A stretch of DNA of 64,000 nt from Bryum argenteum (taxonomy: Eukaryota > Streptophyta > Bryopsida > Bryales > Bryaceae). The notes under the pieces were generated by a model that saw only the letters and a list, made by a program, of their open reading frames with translations, was not told where the DNA came from and did no database searches. The stretch spans positions 31,987,864 through 32,051,863 of the forward strand of contig CM073322.1 of the NCBI GenBank assembly GCA_037043015.1, written 5' to 3'. Below, piece by piece: positions 11,732-22,382 of this stretch; position 1 is the stretch's first letter, and each line of letters opens with the position of its first letter. The position numbers and the translations under genes were made by a program.

Positions 11732-14235
11732 ATGGCGACGATGCGAGACCGCGATGCCGACTTGAAAGAGTCGATACACGCGCACGCCGTTTGTGAGTAC
11801 CCATTTCTCGTTTTGTCGATTTTTCTTTCCTCCTTGTCCGCTGCAAGATTTTGAGAGTTGTGTTTTTGGTGTGACAGTTTTCGACAGGCTCGTCGACACA
11901 ATTCCGGCGAACATCTATGTCGCAAAAGAGAATCCAACTGATCAATGGGTAAGTTAGGGTTCAGCTGGCTTTTGAGTAGGGGAGAACCGCAGGGTTTTAG
12001 AGTGATACTGAAGTTGCGAATTGGTTGGTGAGATTAGGTCCATGGCATGAGCAAGAAAGCACGTGCGGAGTCCAAGCGCAAGACGATATTAAACTTGAAA
12101 GAAGCTAAACGAGCTCGGGTACGCTCACAACCCTCATTCGCCGGTTGTATGTTTCGAATTTTGAAAGATTCATTCGGTGTATACAAATGTACACGAAGTT
12201 TTGAACAATAATTATGTACCGCAATCAGGGTTTTGTGTTGGATATTTGAGAACGACTCTCGTGTTTGTGGCAGCTTGATCCAGAGACTGCTAGAACTACT
12301 TTGGAGGTCCTTCAGCAACAAGAGAAGACGAAGGGCATCTCATCCGAAGCAACACTAGGTCTGCATTTTATACCTTCTTTCAAACCGCACTTGCATGGTA
12401 ATTAGGTTTATCGATATTACGGAATTCATTAGGGTATCAATCCTGTACTCTTCTCTCAAAGGATTTGACTCTTGTGTGGCAGGTGGTGAATCGGAGAAAC
12501 CTAGGACGGTGACTTATGAGGAATTGCGCGATAGGTTGCACAAGAGAATTGAGCAGTTTCGTGCCAAGCGAAACGCCGATCAAGCTGCCAGCGCTGCCAG
12601 CACTGCCAGCCAGCACGTCAAAGTTGCGAAAGAGTGGCAAAATCAAAAGAAGCAGGAGACTATTAGGAATCGGAAAAGCAAAGCTGCTGACCCTGAGGCT
12701 GGAGATGGAGAACCTGCAGGACGCGCTGCTAAGCGATCTAAGCATGAGGCTAAATCGGTAAGCGAATGTGCATCAACTTAGTTCTAGGCAGACGGATTGT
12801 TCGTACCTTGCTCACATGCCAAGTGTGGTGCTTTCCTTCTGCTCCCTGAAGTCCTGTCAACTGGGATGTGAGCCCTACAATTTATCCGTCCTTCTGTCAC
12901 TGGGTCTAGGGTTTAGGGTTTAGGGTTTAGCGTGCAACCTCGCTGACCTGGGTATGATGCAGGCGCCTTCTGATGTTGTTGAAGAGGAGCTGGAGTTTAG
13001 TCGGGTCAAGATGGGCGTGGGAGCTTCTCCTGGACAACTGAAGAAGAAGAAACCATCTAAAGAGAAACTCCTTGCACAGGTATTTACTTCTTGCTGAAAC
13101 GAATTTATCAGCTTCGTGCTTCAGTATAACATTCTTCAGCAGTTATCGATTCCATCATAGAAGAGAAGGAAAACAGAACGGAAGAATTGTTCGGTGCTCG
13201 GTGGTGTTTATCTTTGTCATCTTATCCTTAAGGTGTTTTTGTCGTTCAAGAAGTTTGTCTTGATACGAGCATTACTACATTCGTTACGAGACATGTTATT
13301 TGGATCCAGATTACGTATTTTTTTAAGGTGCTGAAAGGGTAGGTTAAGTTTTTTATCTGGGGTATCGTACTCTAATGTGTTTTCTCGTTCATCTACAGGC
13401 AACAACTTTGCAAAATGAGATGCACGATCCAGAGAAAGGACAGGTACTTTGTTACTGTTTCGTCAGGGTTGTATTCTTTTGTCTTTTTCCTTTCGGCTGA
13501 AACTTGTCTACTTTAGGAGTGAAGCTTGCTCTGACCAGTGTTGAGTTGCCTACAGGAGGTTGCCACGAAGCATGCATGGAGTGCCGCAGTGAGCAGAGCA
13601 GCCGGCGAGAAGGTATATCTCAGTCTATTTGATTAGTGTTGTGATTCAATGAACGCCCTCAGCTGACATCGTCCACCGAGTGTGCAGGTTCTGGATGACC
13701 CAAAGCTTTTGAAGAAGAGTATTAAAAGAGATGAAGGACTACGAAACAAGAGTGCCAAAAAATGGTAAGCCGTTGACCATAAAATCCTTGGCATTCCTGC
13801 TGCCACTGTCACATTTCTGTACCTAAACTATTCCTTGATGTACAGGCAAGAAAGAAAGGAGATGGAGAAAAAGACTCAACAAGCGAAGCAAAATACTCGT
13901 AAGGAACATATACAGCAGCGGGCAACTGAGAAGAAGGAGCGGTCCATTGCAAAGGTCAGTTTGTCGTTCTGCAGGTCCTTCCGTAGGGTTCATTTTCCTT
14001 CAAATTCAAATCAACATAAGACTTTCAGAATTTAATCAACTCAGTTATGCTTGCGTCTTTCCATTGGTAAAACCCATCCTTCTAGATGATTTCAAAACAT
14101 ACAGATCCATGAATGCTTTTTACGTGGTCTCCAACTTAACGTGGTACACAATGCTTGGTATTGCAGAGAGAAAAGAAGCTGGCGAGGCCTGGGTTTGAAG
14201 GTCGAAAGCAGGGATTCATCAATAGAGGAGATTAG
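11732..14235 (+). CDS. SURF6: Surfeit locus protein 6 homolog (SURF6/Rrp14), 11 exons, 348 aa
   Basis: Nucleolar, RNA-binding protein required for pre-rRNA processing and ribosomal subunit assembly. Exons: 11732-11792, 11878-11948, 12038-12118, 12274-12358, 12483-12757, 12963-13079, 13399-13443, 13556-13612, 13688-13764, 13846-13954, 14167-14235 (1047 nt, phase-consistent). The N-terminal block FFDRLVDTIPANIYV and the following K/R/A-rich segment match plant SURF6. The SURF6 domain (PF04935) runs from about residue 110 (TYEELRDRLHKRIEQFRAKR) to the end and includes AWSAAVSRAAGEK, LLKKSIKRDEGLRNKSAKKW and the terminal RPGFEGRKQGFINR. The protein is very basic and ends normally. Telomere-type motifs lie in the promoter and in intron 5. 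No lesion is seen. Confidence 0.95.
12907..12930 (+). repeat. Interstitial telomeric repeat in SURF6 intron 5
   Basis: Three tandem plant telomere-type units (TTTAGGG) sit in the intron between exons 5 and 6. They may be a regulatory telo-box cluster or a repair scar. Confidence 0.8.
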
Positions 14236-15149
14236 GTCCTAGATTAGTTTCCTAGATCAACTGAGTGATATCACTCATCAATCACAGGTATGCACCACAG
14301 CAAGCAAGCAAGCCTCTGTGGGTCATGTGCCATCTTAGAGCCCATAGAATGAGACACTGCAATAGACAGTTGAGGAACTATCCATTACTGCAATGGTGGA
14401 GGTTGCGATCCAAATGGCTTTTATGGGCGCAGCTGGTGCAAGGGTTTGATTCGATGACGAAGGTAGATGATACGAAAAATCGCACTTTGAGCTTCACTTG
14501 TACTATAGACCAATTTTGTATTTGAGTTGCGATTGAGGTGGATTAACTGAAGTACCTCGGTTGTTATCGGCACTTGAAAATCTATGAAGCTCAGTGGTCA
14601 GTATCTGCCCAGTCTTAAGTCATACCTTAACTGCCTGTGGATCTCGTACAAATGCTGCAAGTCTAACAGCGCTTATGGTCGACACCTTCACCTCAGCAGC
14701 ATGCTAAGTGCTAGGAAAGACCTTAAACTAAGGAAGTAGTTTTCAGTGATAATTCAGGAATCATGCAGTTGGCGAATGATGCTGACCAATGCGTAATTTA
14801 CCCATTTGCACATAAAATGGCAGATGAAATGTGGTCACTTTATTGAATTTTGAGATTTTTGACAATGTGATATTCATGACCTCGAAGATCTACGTAGGCC
14901 CTGTTACCAGTATCACCAACCACTGGATGAAGTAATGTCCGACTATAGTCCATAATTACTAACTGAAGTTTGTGTAGCTTGTTGATATCATCAATGAACG
15001 GATTGAGACTTAGGCCACAAATGGACGGAGCTAGTTTGCCGTCATTTGTACACACATGATCGTGCAAATGCACTTGTTATTCCTATCTATGCATGAATCG
15101 GAAAGCTTTTGGAATCAGAGTTGATCGATGTCGACAAGAGCGGTTTATC
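14236..15149. other. Intergenic between SURF6 and paralog A
   Basis: Contains the SURF6 3' UTR. A 77-codon open frame on the minus strand (15073-14840) follows directly downstream of paralog A's stop. I find no domain in it and treat it as unproven; it may be 3' UTR of paralog A. Confidence 0.45.
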
Positions 15150-15877
15150 CTAATCATCGGCAGGAACCAGAACAGCATTTGGTGCATAATTCTGGACTGC
15201 TTCCAGCACCTGCTGTGGACCAAAATCATGGTCGGGTGGGATGCCTGTGATTATCAAGATGTCGAGATCTTGCCTGAAAGCTGCATCATAGAGGCAAAAG
15301 GCACCGACACTTGAATTAATCTACATTAATCGATTACTCGATTCCTATAATAGAAAGATCCCGGAGGATACTTATAGTTTCAACGTGCAAGCAACAACAT
15401 TAGACGCTCAGTTGAAGAGCACAGGCATATTTATGAAGCACAATTCAGCACTGCCAATCCACACTCACTGATTTCTTCCATGTTATGAGTATTCTCCAGC
15501 ACTTTTCTCAAATTACTGAGGTCCAGTTGCAAGCTGCGGCCATGGTTGTTCTGAGGAGACTCGTTATCGAGATTGAGACGAATCGTCACTGTAATCTGCG
15601 CATTCACAAATTATAAAACTCATGAAAGTGGGTTTCGGAGATCATCCTCGTTCAAGCATGTGTAACATGATTCAGATTTAACGTAACTACCCGTCGGTAG
15701 GGCCGTTCTGGAAAATTTCCGATTCGATGTGGTGGAGATTCTCTCCCCATAGCTTCCTGCAGAAAGAAAGGCGGCGTTAGCCACTGATACCGCGAATCAA
15801 CAGAGAACAAGATAAAAAACGAAGATGATTCAACAGTAGAAGCTCTCACGAACATTGTTGTCGATGCTCCGGCTCAT
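15150..15877 (-). CDS. Small protein of unknown function, paralog A
   Basis: Not recognised. The model has exon 1 at 15877-15854 (MSRSIDNN, uncertain), exon 2 at 15756-15691 (EAMGRESPPHRIG..), exon 3 at 15595-15469 (ITVTIRLNLDN..) and exon 4 at 15280-15150 (..DILIITGIPPDHDFGPQQVL.., stop TAG), about 116 aa. Exons 2 to 4 join in consistent phase with good borders. The donor of exon 1 (AAT/GTTCGT) is weak, and translation could instead start at the ATG in exon 2. The main support is paralog B at 21.5-22.2 kb, which has the same exon order, the same splice phases and the same motifs: EAMxR, ITVxIxLN, and PPxHxFGPxQVL followed by YAPxAxLV. The protein is soluble, with no signal peptide or membrane segment. 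A TATA box lies 115 bases upstream. Confidence 0.65.
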
Positions 15878-15991
15878 GATGAATCGCGAAACAGACTCGG
15901 GGAGCCCAAGCCTATTGCAGCGAGAATCGATACTAACTCATCAGGAAGGAAAACTACGTGAGACGATGAATCTAGACTTGTTATAGTGGCC

Positions 15992-15998
15992 ATATATA
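15992..15998 (-). promoter_or_regulatory. TATA box of paralog A
   Basis: Minus-strand CTATATATG lies about 115 bases before the predicted start of paralog A, a normal TATA distance allowing a short leader. Paralog B has a comparable box. Confidence 0.5.
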
Positions 15999-17097
15999 GG
16001 CTCTTGACATGTCTGAGCAGACAGACAGACATCCGGACGTAACTTAATTGCCTGCCTTGCACACATAGTTGACATGATCAAGTCTTGCCTTCTGTCTCTG
16101 CTGCTGCAGTTGCTTCCCTGGTTCAAAATCACATTAAATACTAGTTGAAGAGCACCCAGCTTGATAGTCTGAGCTTTCCTCTCCAACATACACACACAGG
16201 AATAATAGATACATAAATGAGCTTTTGATAGTATATAATTGCTCTGTATCCTTATCTAGAGAAGTTCATTTCGTCGAAGGAACTTATCGTTTCCGACTCT
16301 TTTTGCTTGTCACGGAAGTAGTTGTCAACTAAAATTGTTTACGAAATCTAAGAGATCAAATTGATTGCGTAATTGTTCGCTTTATATGCTGTTGGTCGGC
16401 CATGGGAGTCGGCAGTCGGCAGGAGCCAGGGAGGTCAATGAGTTCAGGTATGAGAGATCGTGTCAGAATTCTAACTTCCTCCTACAACCTGTTTTTTTAT
16501 TATATTTTGTCTGTAGAATGACTTTGACAATTGCTTTTCTCATACTTCGTCTGATGTTGGAATTGTGCATGTTGTCTGCCGGAATGATTTTGGGAGGAGA
16601 CAAGTCAACCACACTACATGTGACAGTTTGTTGTAATTTGAGAGTGCAGAACTCAATGGTTATCCGCTTGTAATTCTCTGAATTTTGTGATTTGAGCATT
16701 TGGGTTTCATGACTGAAAGGAAAGTTTGTTGACTCGGAATGTTTGGTAGTTTCTTCAGCTTCTATTATGCAAAACTTTTTTACAAATGAGCTATACATAG
16801 ATATGATGCGTACATAGATATGTCGAGGGACTTCAAGGCAACACATTTTATCTGAAATTATGCTTCTTGGAGCAAGAATGTCGTACATTGTCTTATGGAT
16901 TATTTGGACTAGATGCAATGATCACATTTTCCAAGGTAAATATTGATTTGATACAAAATCTTTTGTTACGTGCAAAAGCTCCAAAACCATATGATGATAC
17001 TTAGTTCGCTGGTATGCTCTTTAGAAAGGTGATCAAGTGTATTCGTCAGGTAGGTTTAATTTAAAAACATCTACTCTACTCTGTATAAATAGAAGAG
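15999..17097. other. Intergenic, no gene seen
   Basis: A 151-codon open frame on the minus strand (16918-16463) has no recognisable domain and no splice-linked partners. A run of CAGA units lies near 16,020. Nothing else stands out. Confidence 0.45.
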
Positions 17098-17473
17098 TGA
17101 GCAAGCATGTGACATCCGATGTGCACAGTTGCACAGGGGAAACGTAAGCATGAGACAAAATGAAATGACATATTTAACTAAATATGGACAGTCCACGATC
17201 TACAATTAAGAACAATAGTTGCAAAATGATTTCTATAATCTAGATTCCATGAAGATAATCTTCAAATATGTAGATTTTAAGGTCATGGATGGAGGGATCT
17301 CCCCATGTTTTAAAGTCCATAATAAGCCCAAAGTCCATATTTAGTTAAATGATGCATTGAAGTTGTTGGAATGAGATGACGTTCTTATTGATTGGAGTTG
17401 CTTATATAGCCTTGATAGGAGAGGTTATGTTCTTAGATGGAACTGATCATCCAAATGATCCAATACTCTCACC
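17098..17473 (-). repeat. 3' LTR of the copia element, interrupted by a MITE
   Basis: Matches 20,418-20,617 in two blocks, 17,098-~17,160 and ~17,357-17,473, separated by an insertion with inverted ends. Confidence 0.75.
17173..17349. mobile_element. Small inverted-repeat element (MITE) nested in the copia LTR
   Basis: The ends are perfect 17-bp inverted repeats (TTTAACTAAATATGGAC and its complement at 17,333-17,349), enclosing about 140 bases without coding capacity. The sister LTR at 20.4-20.6 kb lacks this segment, so it inserted after the retrotransposon. A clear target duplication could not be fixed, and the true ends may extend a few bases outward. Confidence 0.7.
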
Positions 17474-17528
17474 TATTCTAAAGATTTTAAGCATGAATTG
17501 CACTACTACCTCCCACTCATTTTGATTG

Positions 17529-18300
17529 CTAGTATGGAAAAGAATGAACGCCAAGCTTGGAGCAGAGAAGGGTAAAACGAGCACGTGGAAGCGCTTTAGT
17601 GAAAACATGTGCAAGTTGGTGTTGAGATGGAACATGGGTGATGGTAATGTTGCGATTAGCCTCATGCTCACATACAACATGAAAAGGAACATCAATGTGT
17701 TTCGTAATGAAGTTGATGATGCTCAGAGTTGTGCACGAGACGAATTGTTGGCTGGTTGTCATAGTAAAGTACCGTAGAAGTGGTCTGCGGAAAACCAAGG
17801 TGTTGATATAACGACGCTCCCAAACAACCTCCTTTGTACATTGGTGCTTCCGCAAGTTTGGAAGTCAACTTGAGTAAGACTCTAGTGCAGGACTTGCGAT
17901 CTTCAAGGTCCATCGCGTAGTTAGCATCACAATAGTAGGATGATGATTAAGCAACAGAAACACCGAACAAAAGACCATAGGATTTGGTGCCCTTCAGTTA
18001 GCACAAAATCTTCTTCAAAGCAGTATAGTGGGAAGCTGAAGGCTGATGTGCAAAAGAAGTTGCGTTAGTGATAATAAAAGATATGTCATGACATCTCCCC
18101 AGCTATACGTAAGTTGTGCTGCCAAGGAGGGACTTACAAGAAAAAGTGATTAGCGATGCAGTTGATACGTTGTGATCCATGTGAAGTGAAAGGCAAACAT
18201 TCGGATAATTAAAAATGTATATAGCAATATGTATAGCCACGGCCCAAAAAATTGATGATTCATATTTGAAATGCATTATACTTCGAACAAGCTCCATCAC
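17529..18300 (-). pseudogene. copia pol remnant (integrase and RNase H parts)
   Basis: Minus-strand fragments in different frames. One resembles integrase C-terminal sequence (FWAVAIHIAIYIFN near 18,250). The other is the RNase H end: YYDNQPTIRLVHNSEHHQLH, THIDVPFHVV, then QLAHVFTKALPRARF, the usual copia order. A frameshift separates HYETH from KHIDVPF. Non-functional. Confidence 0.8.
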
Positions 18301-19350
18301 TGCCGGATTTTCGCGTTTACGGTAGCATTGCGTTTGGGATTGTACGGAGTGGCAATCTCATGACGAATGAGATCTTCGGTATAGACCTTCAAAGCATTCT
18401 AGTTGACATATTTACTGTCACCATATGTACGTAGCACTCTCAGAGTTTGGTGAGTGTCACGCTAGATTTGAGAGACAGCTTAATGAAGGCATGCAAGTGT
18501 ATCAGACTTGTGTTGGATACGATAGACAAAGCAATAACAAGATGCGCCGTCTATAAGAAGCAGATAGTAAGAAGCACTACCAAGAGAAGGGGGATCGATG
18601 GGTCGATCTATTCAGCAAGATTATCATTGGGTAATGTTGCTCTAATGCGGATTGCATTAGTAGGAAATGGATTTCGATGTTGTTTGCTTTTGCAACAACC
18701 TTCGCAAAATAAATCTGACAACAACTGATTGTCAAGAAGTTGAATACCAGGAATTGAACGTGAGATTGTTAATTGTTTAATGGTAGCATACTTAATGTGA
18801 CAAAGTTGATTATGGAGGGTTTTAAGAGTTTGCTGCTATTCAATGTTAGTGCCCGAGCAAAAAGAAGCGGCTACAAGAGCATGACTGCTTGTGAGTGAAT
18901 GTCAAGAGGAGGGATACAAATTTGGAGTTCATCCATCATGCCATGTAATTGTGCTTGAAGTAAAGGAACGTCAAAGCAAAACATAGTGCAACCAATATCG
19001 GTGCATAGAATCATGATGCCTTTCTTGGTAACACAAGAGACAGAGAACTAGTTTGTATCTAACCCGGGAATATAATGAACATCTTCAAGGATACCAGTCT
19101 ACCATTTATCAATGACAAACCGTTCAATCAGTATGTTCCCCATTGCGTAGAGTCGAGTCTCAGAAATACCTTGGATAGGTCAATGATTTTATGGAATTTT
19201 AGAGAACGTTGTAAACCAAGTGCGATGTCTCGTCATGTGGCTGTTGGTAGCACTGTCGACAGACATACCACAGAGAAGAAGCAGAAGCGGAAGTAAGACT
19301 AGTTAGCCATGAAGGCTATAGAAGTGAACTCATCAGATGTAGATGAAGCA

Positions 19351-20143
19351 TCAAAAGCTTGGAAAGGAATGGAGCGAGGAGCTAGCTAAGCGAGATGGAT
19401 GCATTCTAAAAGCAAGTACGTCGCTCAATTTAGAGCAATGAGGACATTGGCCTTTCCAGTGACCAATTTTGAGACAGTTATGATAGGGAGTGCCACATTT
19501 AAGATTGTCAAAGTATTTTTGACGTACCTGATGATGTTCAGGTGTAAGAGGTGATAACAAGGGGTGGAAGATGACAAGAAGAAGAGATAGGAGTAGTGTG
19601 GCTTAGATGGACACATTTTGGTCTAGTGGAGAGATGACTGCTATAGACAGAGGTAGAAAGGCGAGAAGGTTGGCGACTGTAAAATGCTTTTGTTATGTCA
19701 ATGGAATTTTGATCAGCATGCTTGAGTTTTTCTTTTTTTCTTTTTTTCTTTTTTTTTCTTTTTCTTCTTTTTTTTTTTTTTCTTTTTTTTTGATAAGGGG
19801 TTGAGTGAGAGAGATTTACTAAAGTTTTATCAACCTCACTAGAACTATCCCAAGCGAAGTTAAATTAGAAGAAATATGGAGAGAGACTAGAAAGAACTTT
19901 CGGCATGATGGCATCTTCCTCAAATGTTGTGTTAAGATCAAGCTCATGAAGTTGATCATTAATGTTCTTAACGTTATACAAGAAAGAGCAAAAGTCTTTT
20001 CCAACAGAAGGCTTAAGTTCAAAAAAATGCTTTTGGAGGCAGGATTGATTGAGTCGCGCGCTTGTCATAATGTAGGAGTAGTTGTACCTACATTTGACAA
20101 GCCGAGCATACTCCAAGTGAAGGGAGAAGATATTTGGGATCAA
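19351..20143 (-). pseudogene. copia gag remnant with degenerate zinc knuckle
   Basis: Minus-strand frames encode a gag-like helical segment (LNQSCLQKHFFELKPSVGKD, INDQLHELD) and, in another frame, a zinc-knuckle-like YHNCLKIGHWKGQC whose first cysteine is replaced by tyrosine. A long pyrimidine tract (19,729-19,790) interrupts the flank. Broken. Confidence 0.65.
19729..19792. repeat. Pyrimidine (T/C) low-complexity tract
   Basis: About 60 bases of nearly pure TTTTTC-type sequence within the copia remnant. It is a simple-sequence expansion with no coding value. Confidence 0.85.
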
Positions 20144-20417
20144 TGATCAATGATCAATGACCAAAATATCCATCACTTGTTGATCCCTTTGATCCAATAT
20201 TGGGGAATATTGAAGTCAAGGGATGCATCAAGAGTAGTATCAAGAGGTATGAAAATCCCAGAAGTTAGAGGAGGAGCAAAATGAGCAAGAAGATTAAGAA
20301 TAGGAGCAAGAAAGACGTGACTCAGCTTGAGGCGAAGAATAAGAAAGAGAAACTTGAATTTCTCGCGAGCTAATTAGCGAGTTTGAAGTGGGCCCATAAC
20401 CTGTAGAAACTAAAGGG

Positions 20418-20617
20418 TGAGCTAGCATGTGACATCAGAGGTGATCAATCTCACAGGAAAGTCGTAAGTATGAGACAGGAGGAAGCTGCTAGAACGAGAT
20501 GACGTTCTTATTGATTGGGGTTGCTTCTATATCCTTGACAGGAGAGTTTATGTTCTTAAACTCCATTCAGATGAAATTGATCATCCAAATGATCTAATAT
20601 ACTCTGTGACTAACCAA
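20418..20617 (-). repeat. 5' LTR of the copia element
   Basis: Uninterrupted counterpart of the LTR at 17.1-17.5 kb, in the same order: GCATGTGACATC, GTAAGTATGAGACA, GATGACGTTCTTATTGATTG, ATCATCCAAATGATC. Several substitutions between the two indicate age. Confidence 0.7.
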
Positions 20618-21466
20618 TCATTACCAACTTACATGGAATCATGGTTCTATGATGTCATGGTACATAGAATTTTGAAGGTACTTCTTTACATATAATGTGA
20701 GAAATAAGGCAAAGCAGCAGATCATATGCACAGACATTAAAAAAAGAAAGGAAAGAGTTGTAATCATGTATACGAAATATGCAACAACAACACTACATGT
20801 TATCAATAGGAACCACTACACAATGAACGAAATGTGCTACAACATTACATGCTATTAACGAGAACCACTACACAATAGAAGGAAGATGTGTCACTGTATT
20901 TATCACTTCACAACGCTTAAACTCAGCTATGAAAAACATCACACTACAAGCCCACTACAAAGCACTCCTAACATCTGTGCAAGGTGAAAATTGAACTTTC
21001 AGTCACTATCGAGGAACGGGCAGAAGTCACAGATCTTTATATTAGGCGAATTTCATCCAACATAGAACACACCACATTTCAAATACTAGAATGAGCTAAA
21101 AATTACACATTAGCTAAGTACATGACAAGAAAAACATTTGTGCAGTTTTATGTGTTTGAAAATCCACCCATTTTATTGAAATTGCCTGAATAAGAACACA
21201 ACACATACCAACTACCTGACCATGGGTGCACACAAATCTGCCAATGAGGCATTCAATCCAATCGTATTACTACAAGTAACCAACTATCAAAGGGAGCCCT
21301 TCCTGTAAGTATATAAAATACGTGCTACTCATATGAGCTTACATGACATGAGGGACAGCCTCGGTGAATTGCTTCGTACGTGCTTTGGTTAAATGAATCA
21401 AATCTTTCTTTACATGAAGTGGAAAGCTGCACTGAAATCAATGTATATACAACATCAGAGTGCCGT
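20618..21466. other. Intergenic, no gene seen
   Basis: AT-rich. A local near-repeat occurs at 20,775-20,880: ACTACATGTTATCAATAGGAACC / TTACATGCTATTAACGAGAACC units. It includes the 3' flank of paralog B. Confidence 0.5.
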
Positions 21467-22218
21467 TCATCTTCTGCCCGGGATTGTAACCAGTTGTGCA
21501 CTTGGTGCATACTTCCGAACTATCTTCAGAACTTGCTTTGGGCCGAATTCATGGTTCGGAGGATAGCCTGCAAAAACCTCGACGCCGGGGGGGTCTTGAA
21601 AACTTGGTGCATGTTCTGCACACAAACGTTACCGACACTTCGGAGTTAGCTACAAAGTCAGATGTACGAACGGAAGACTCTCTTTGCAAATCGCAGCTCC
21701 ATTGTCGGTGGTAGAAGACTGACTCTTACCCATGTTCTTTTTACTGAGCTCCTGGACCATTGCACTGAAAGTGAAGCTGGATCGACTGCGATTGAGCTGA
21801 ATCCCCACTGTAATCTGCTCCATTGCAAGATTTGAGTGCAACTTGTGAGCATGAGTTGTGAGTTGTGAATCAAACGACACATACGCACGCAAAGACTAAT
21901 CTCAGGCATGAAGCATATGCTATGTAAATAGTCGTAACTATGGAATGCCAACCGGAATGTTCACCACTTTGCAATTGCAGTACATAAATGAAGCCAAATC
22001 TCTCCTCAACCTATGATCAGGATAAACATACCCGCTCGGGCAGTTCAGCTCCCATCTCATCAGCGAAGTATTCCGGATGATGTCTGTCCATAGCTTCCTG
22101 CAGCAGAAAATCGGCAGCAGCATTAGTAGGATTTCACCAGATGTAAGTATGAAAGAACGAGATTGGAAAGAACAAGTAAGGGAATTCGACTGCAACTCTC
22201 ACTGACATTAAGATCCAT
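21467..22218 (-). CDS. Small protein of unknown function, paralog B
   Basis: Not recognised. The model has exon 1 at 22218-22207 (MDLN, uncertain), exon 2 at 22097-22032 (EAMDRHHPEYFAD..), exon 3 at 21814-21730 (ITVGIQLNRSRSS..) and exon 4 at 21615-21467 (..VEVFAGYPPNHEFGPKQVLK.., stop TGA), about 103 aa. Exon 3 to exon 4 joins in phase 1, exactly as in paralog A, and exon 2 is also 66 nt in both genes. Shared residues cluster in the last exon: GxPPxHxFGPxQVL and YAPxAxLV. The 5' untranslated sequences are also alignable (CGATTCATC..). Exon 3 is shorter than in A. Retention of frame across four exons in two diverged copies argues for real genes rather than relics. Confidence 0.65.
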
Positions 22219-22372
22219 GGATATGGATGATCCGCTCCAAGATGAATCGTTTGAACTTGAAAGAAATCTACTACAGCTGGAGTTACTCAAACTCAAGATC
22301 GAGGGCTAGGTTTCAAATAGAATGCACGATTGTTCAAAACTTACGATGAAAATAACTGGAGGCGTGGTGAGT

Positions 22373-22382
22373 AATATATAGC
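22373..22382 (-). promoter_or_regulatory. TATA box of paralog B
   Basis: Minus-strand CTATATATTA lies about 155 bases upstream of the predicted start of paralog B, matching the promoter layout of paralog A. Confidence 0.45.

Larger units (their letters stand above)
17098..20617 (-). mobile_element. Decayed Ty1-copia LTR retrotransposon
   Basis: Read on the minus strand: 5' LTR at about 20,617-20,418, gag remnant at about 20,143-19,350, integrase-like remnant at about 18,300, RNase H remnant at 17,913-17,529, then 3' LTR at about 17,473-17,098. The LTRs share long blocks such as GATGACGTTCTTATTGATTG and TGATCATCCAAATGAT. Both coding parts are broken by stops and frameshifts and most of integrase and reverse transcriptase is missing, so it is an old, non-autonomous copy. 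The ends (TGAG..CTCTCA) are approximate. It lies between the two small-protein paralogs. Confidence 0.8.

Noticed and set aside
16463..16918. 151-codon minus-strand ORF
   Set aside because: No recognisable family, no splice partners, typical chance ORF in AT-rich DNA.
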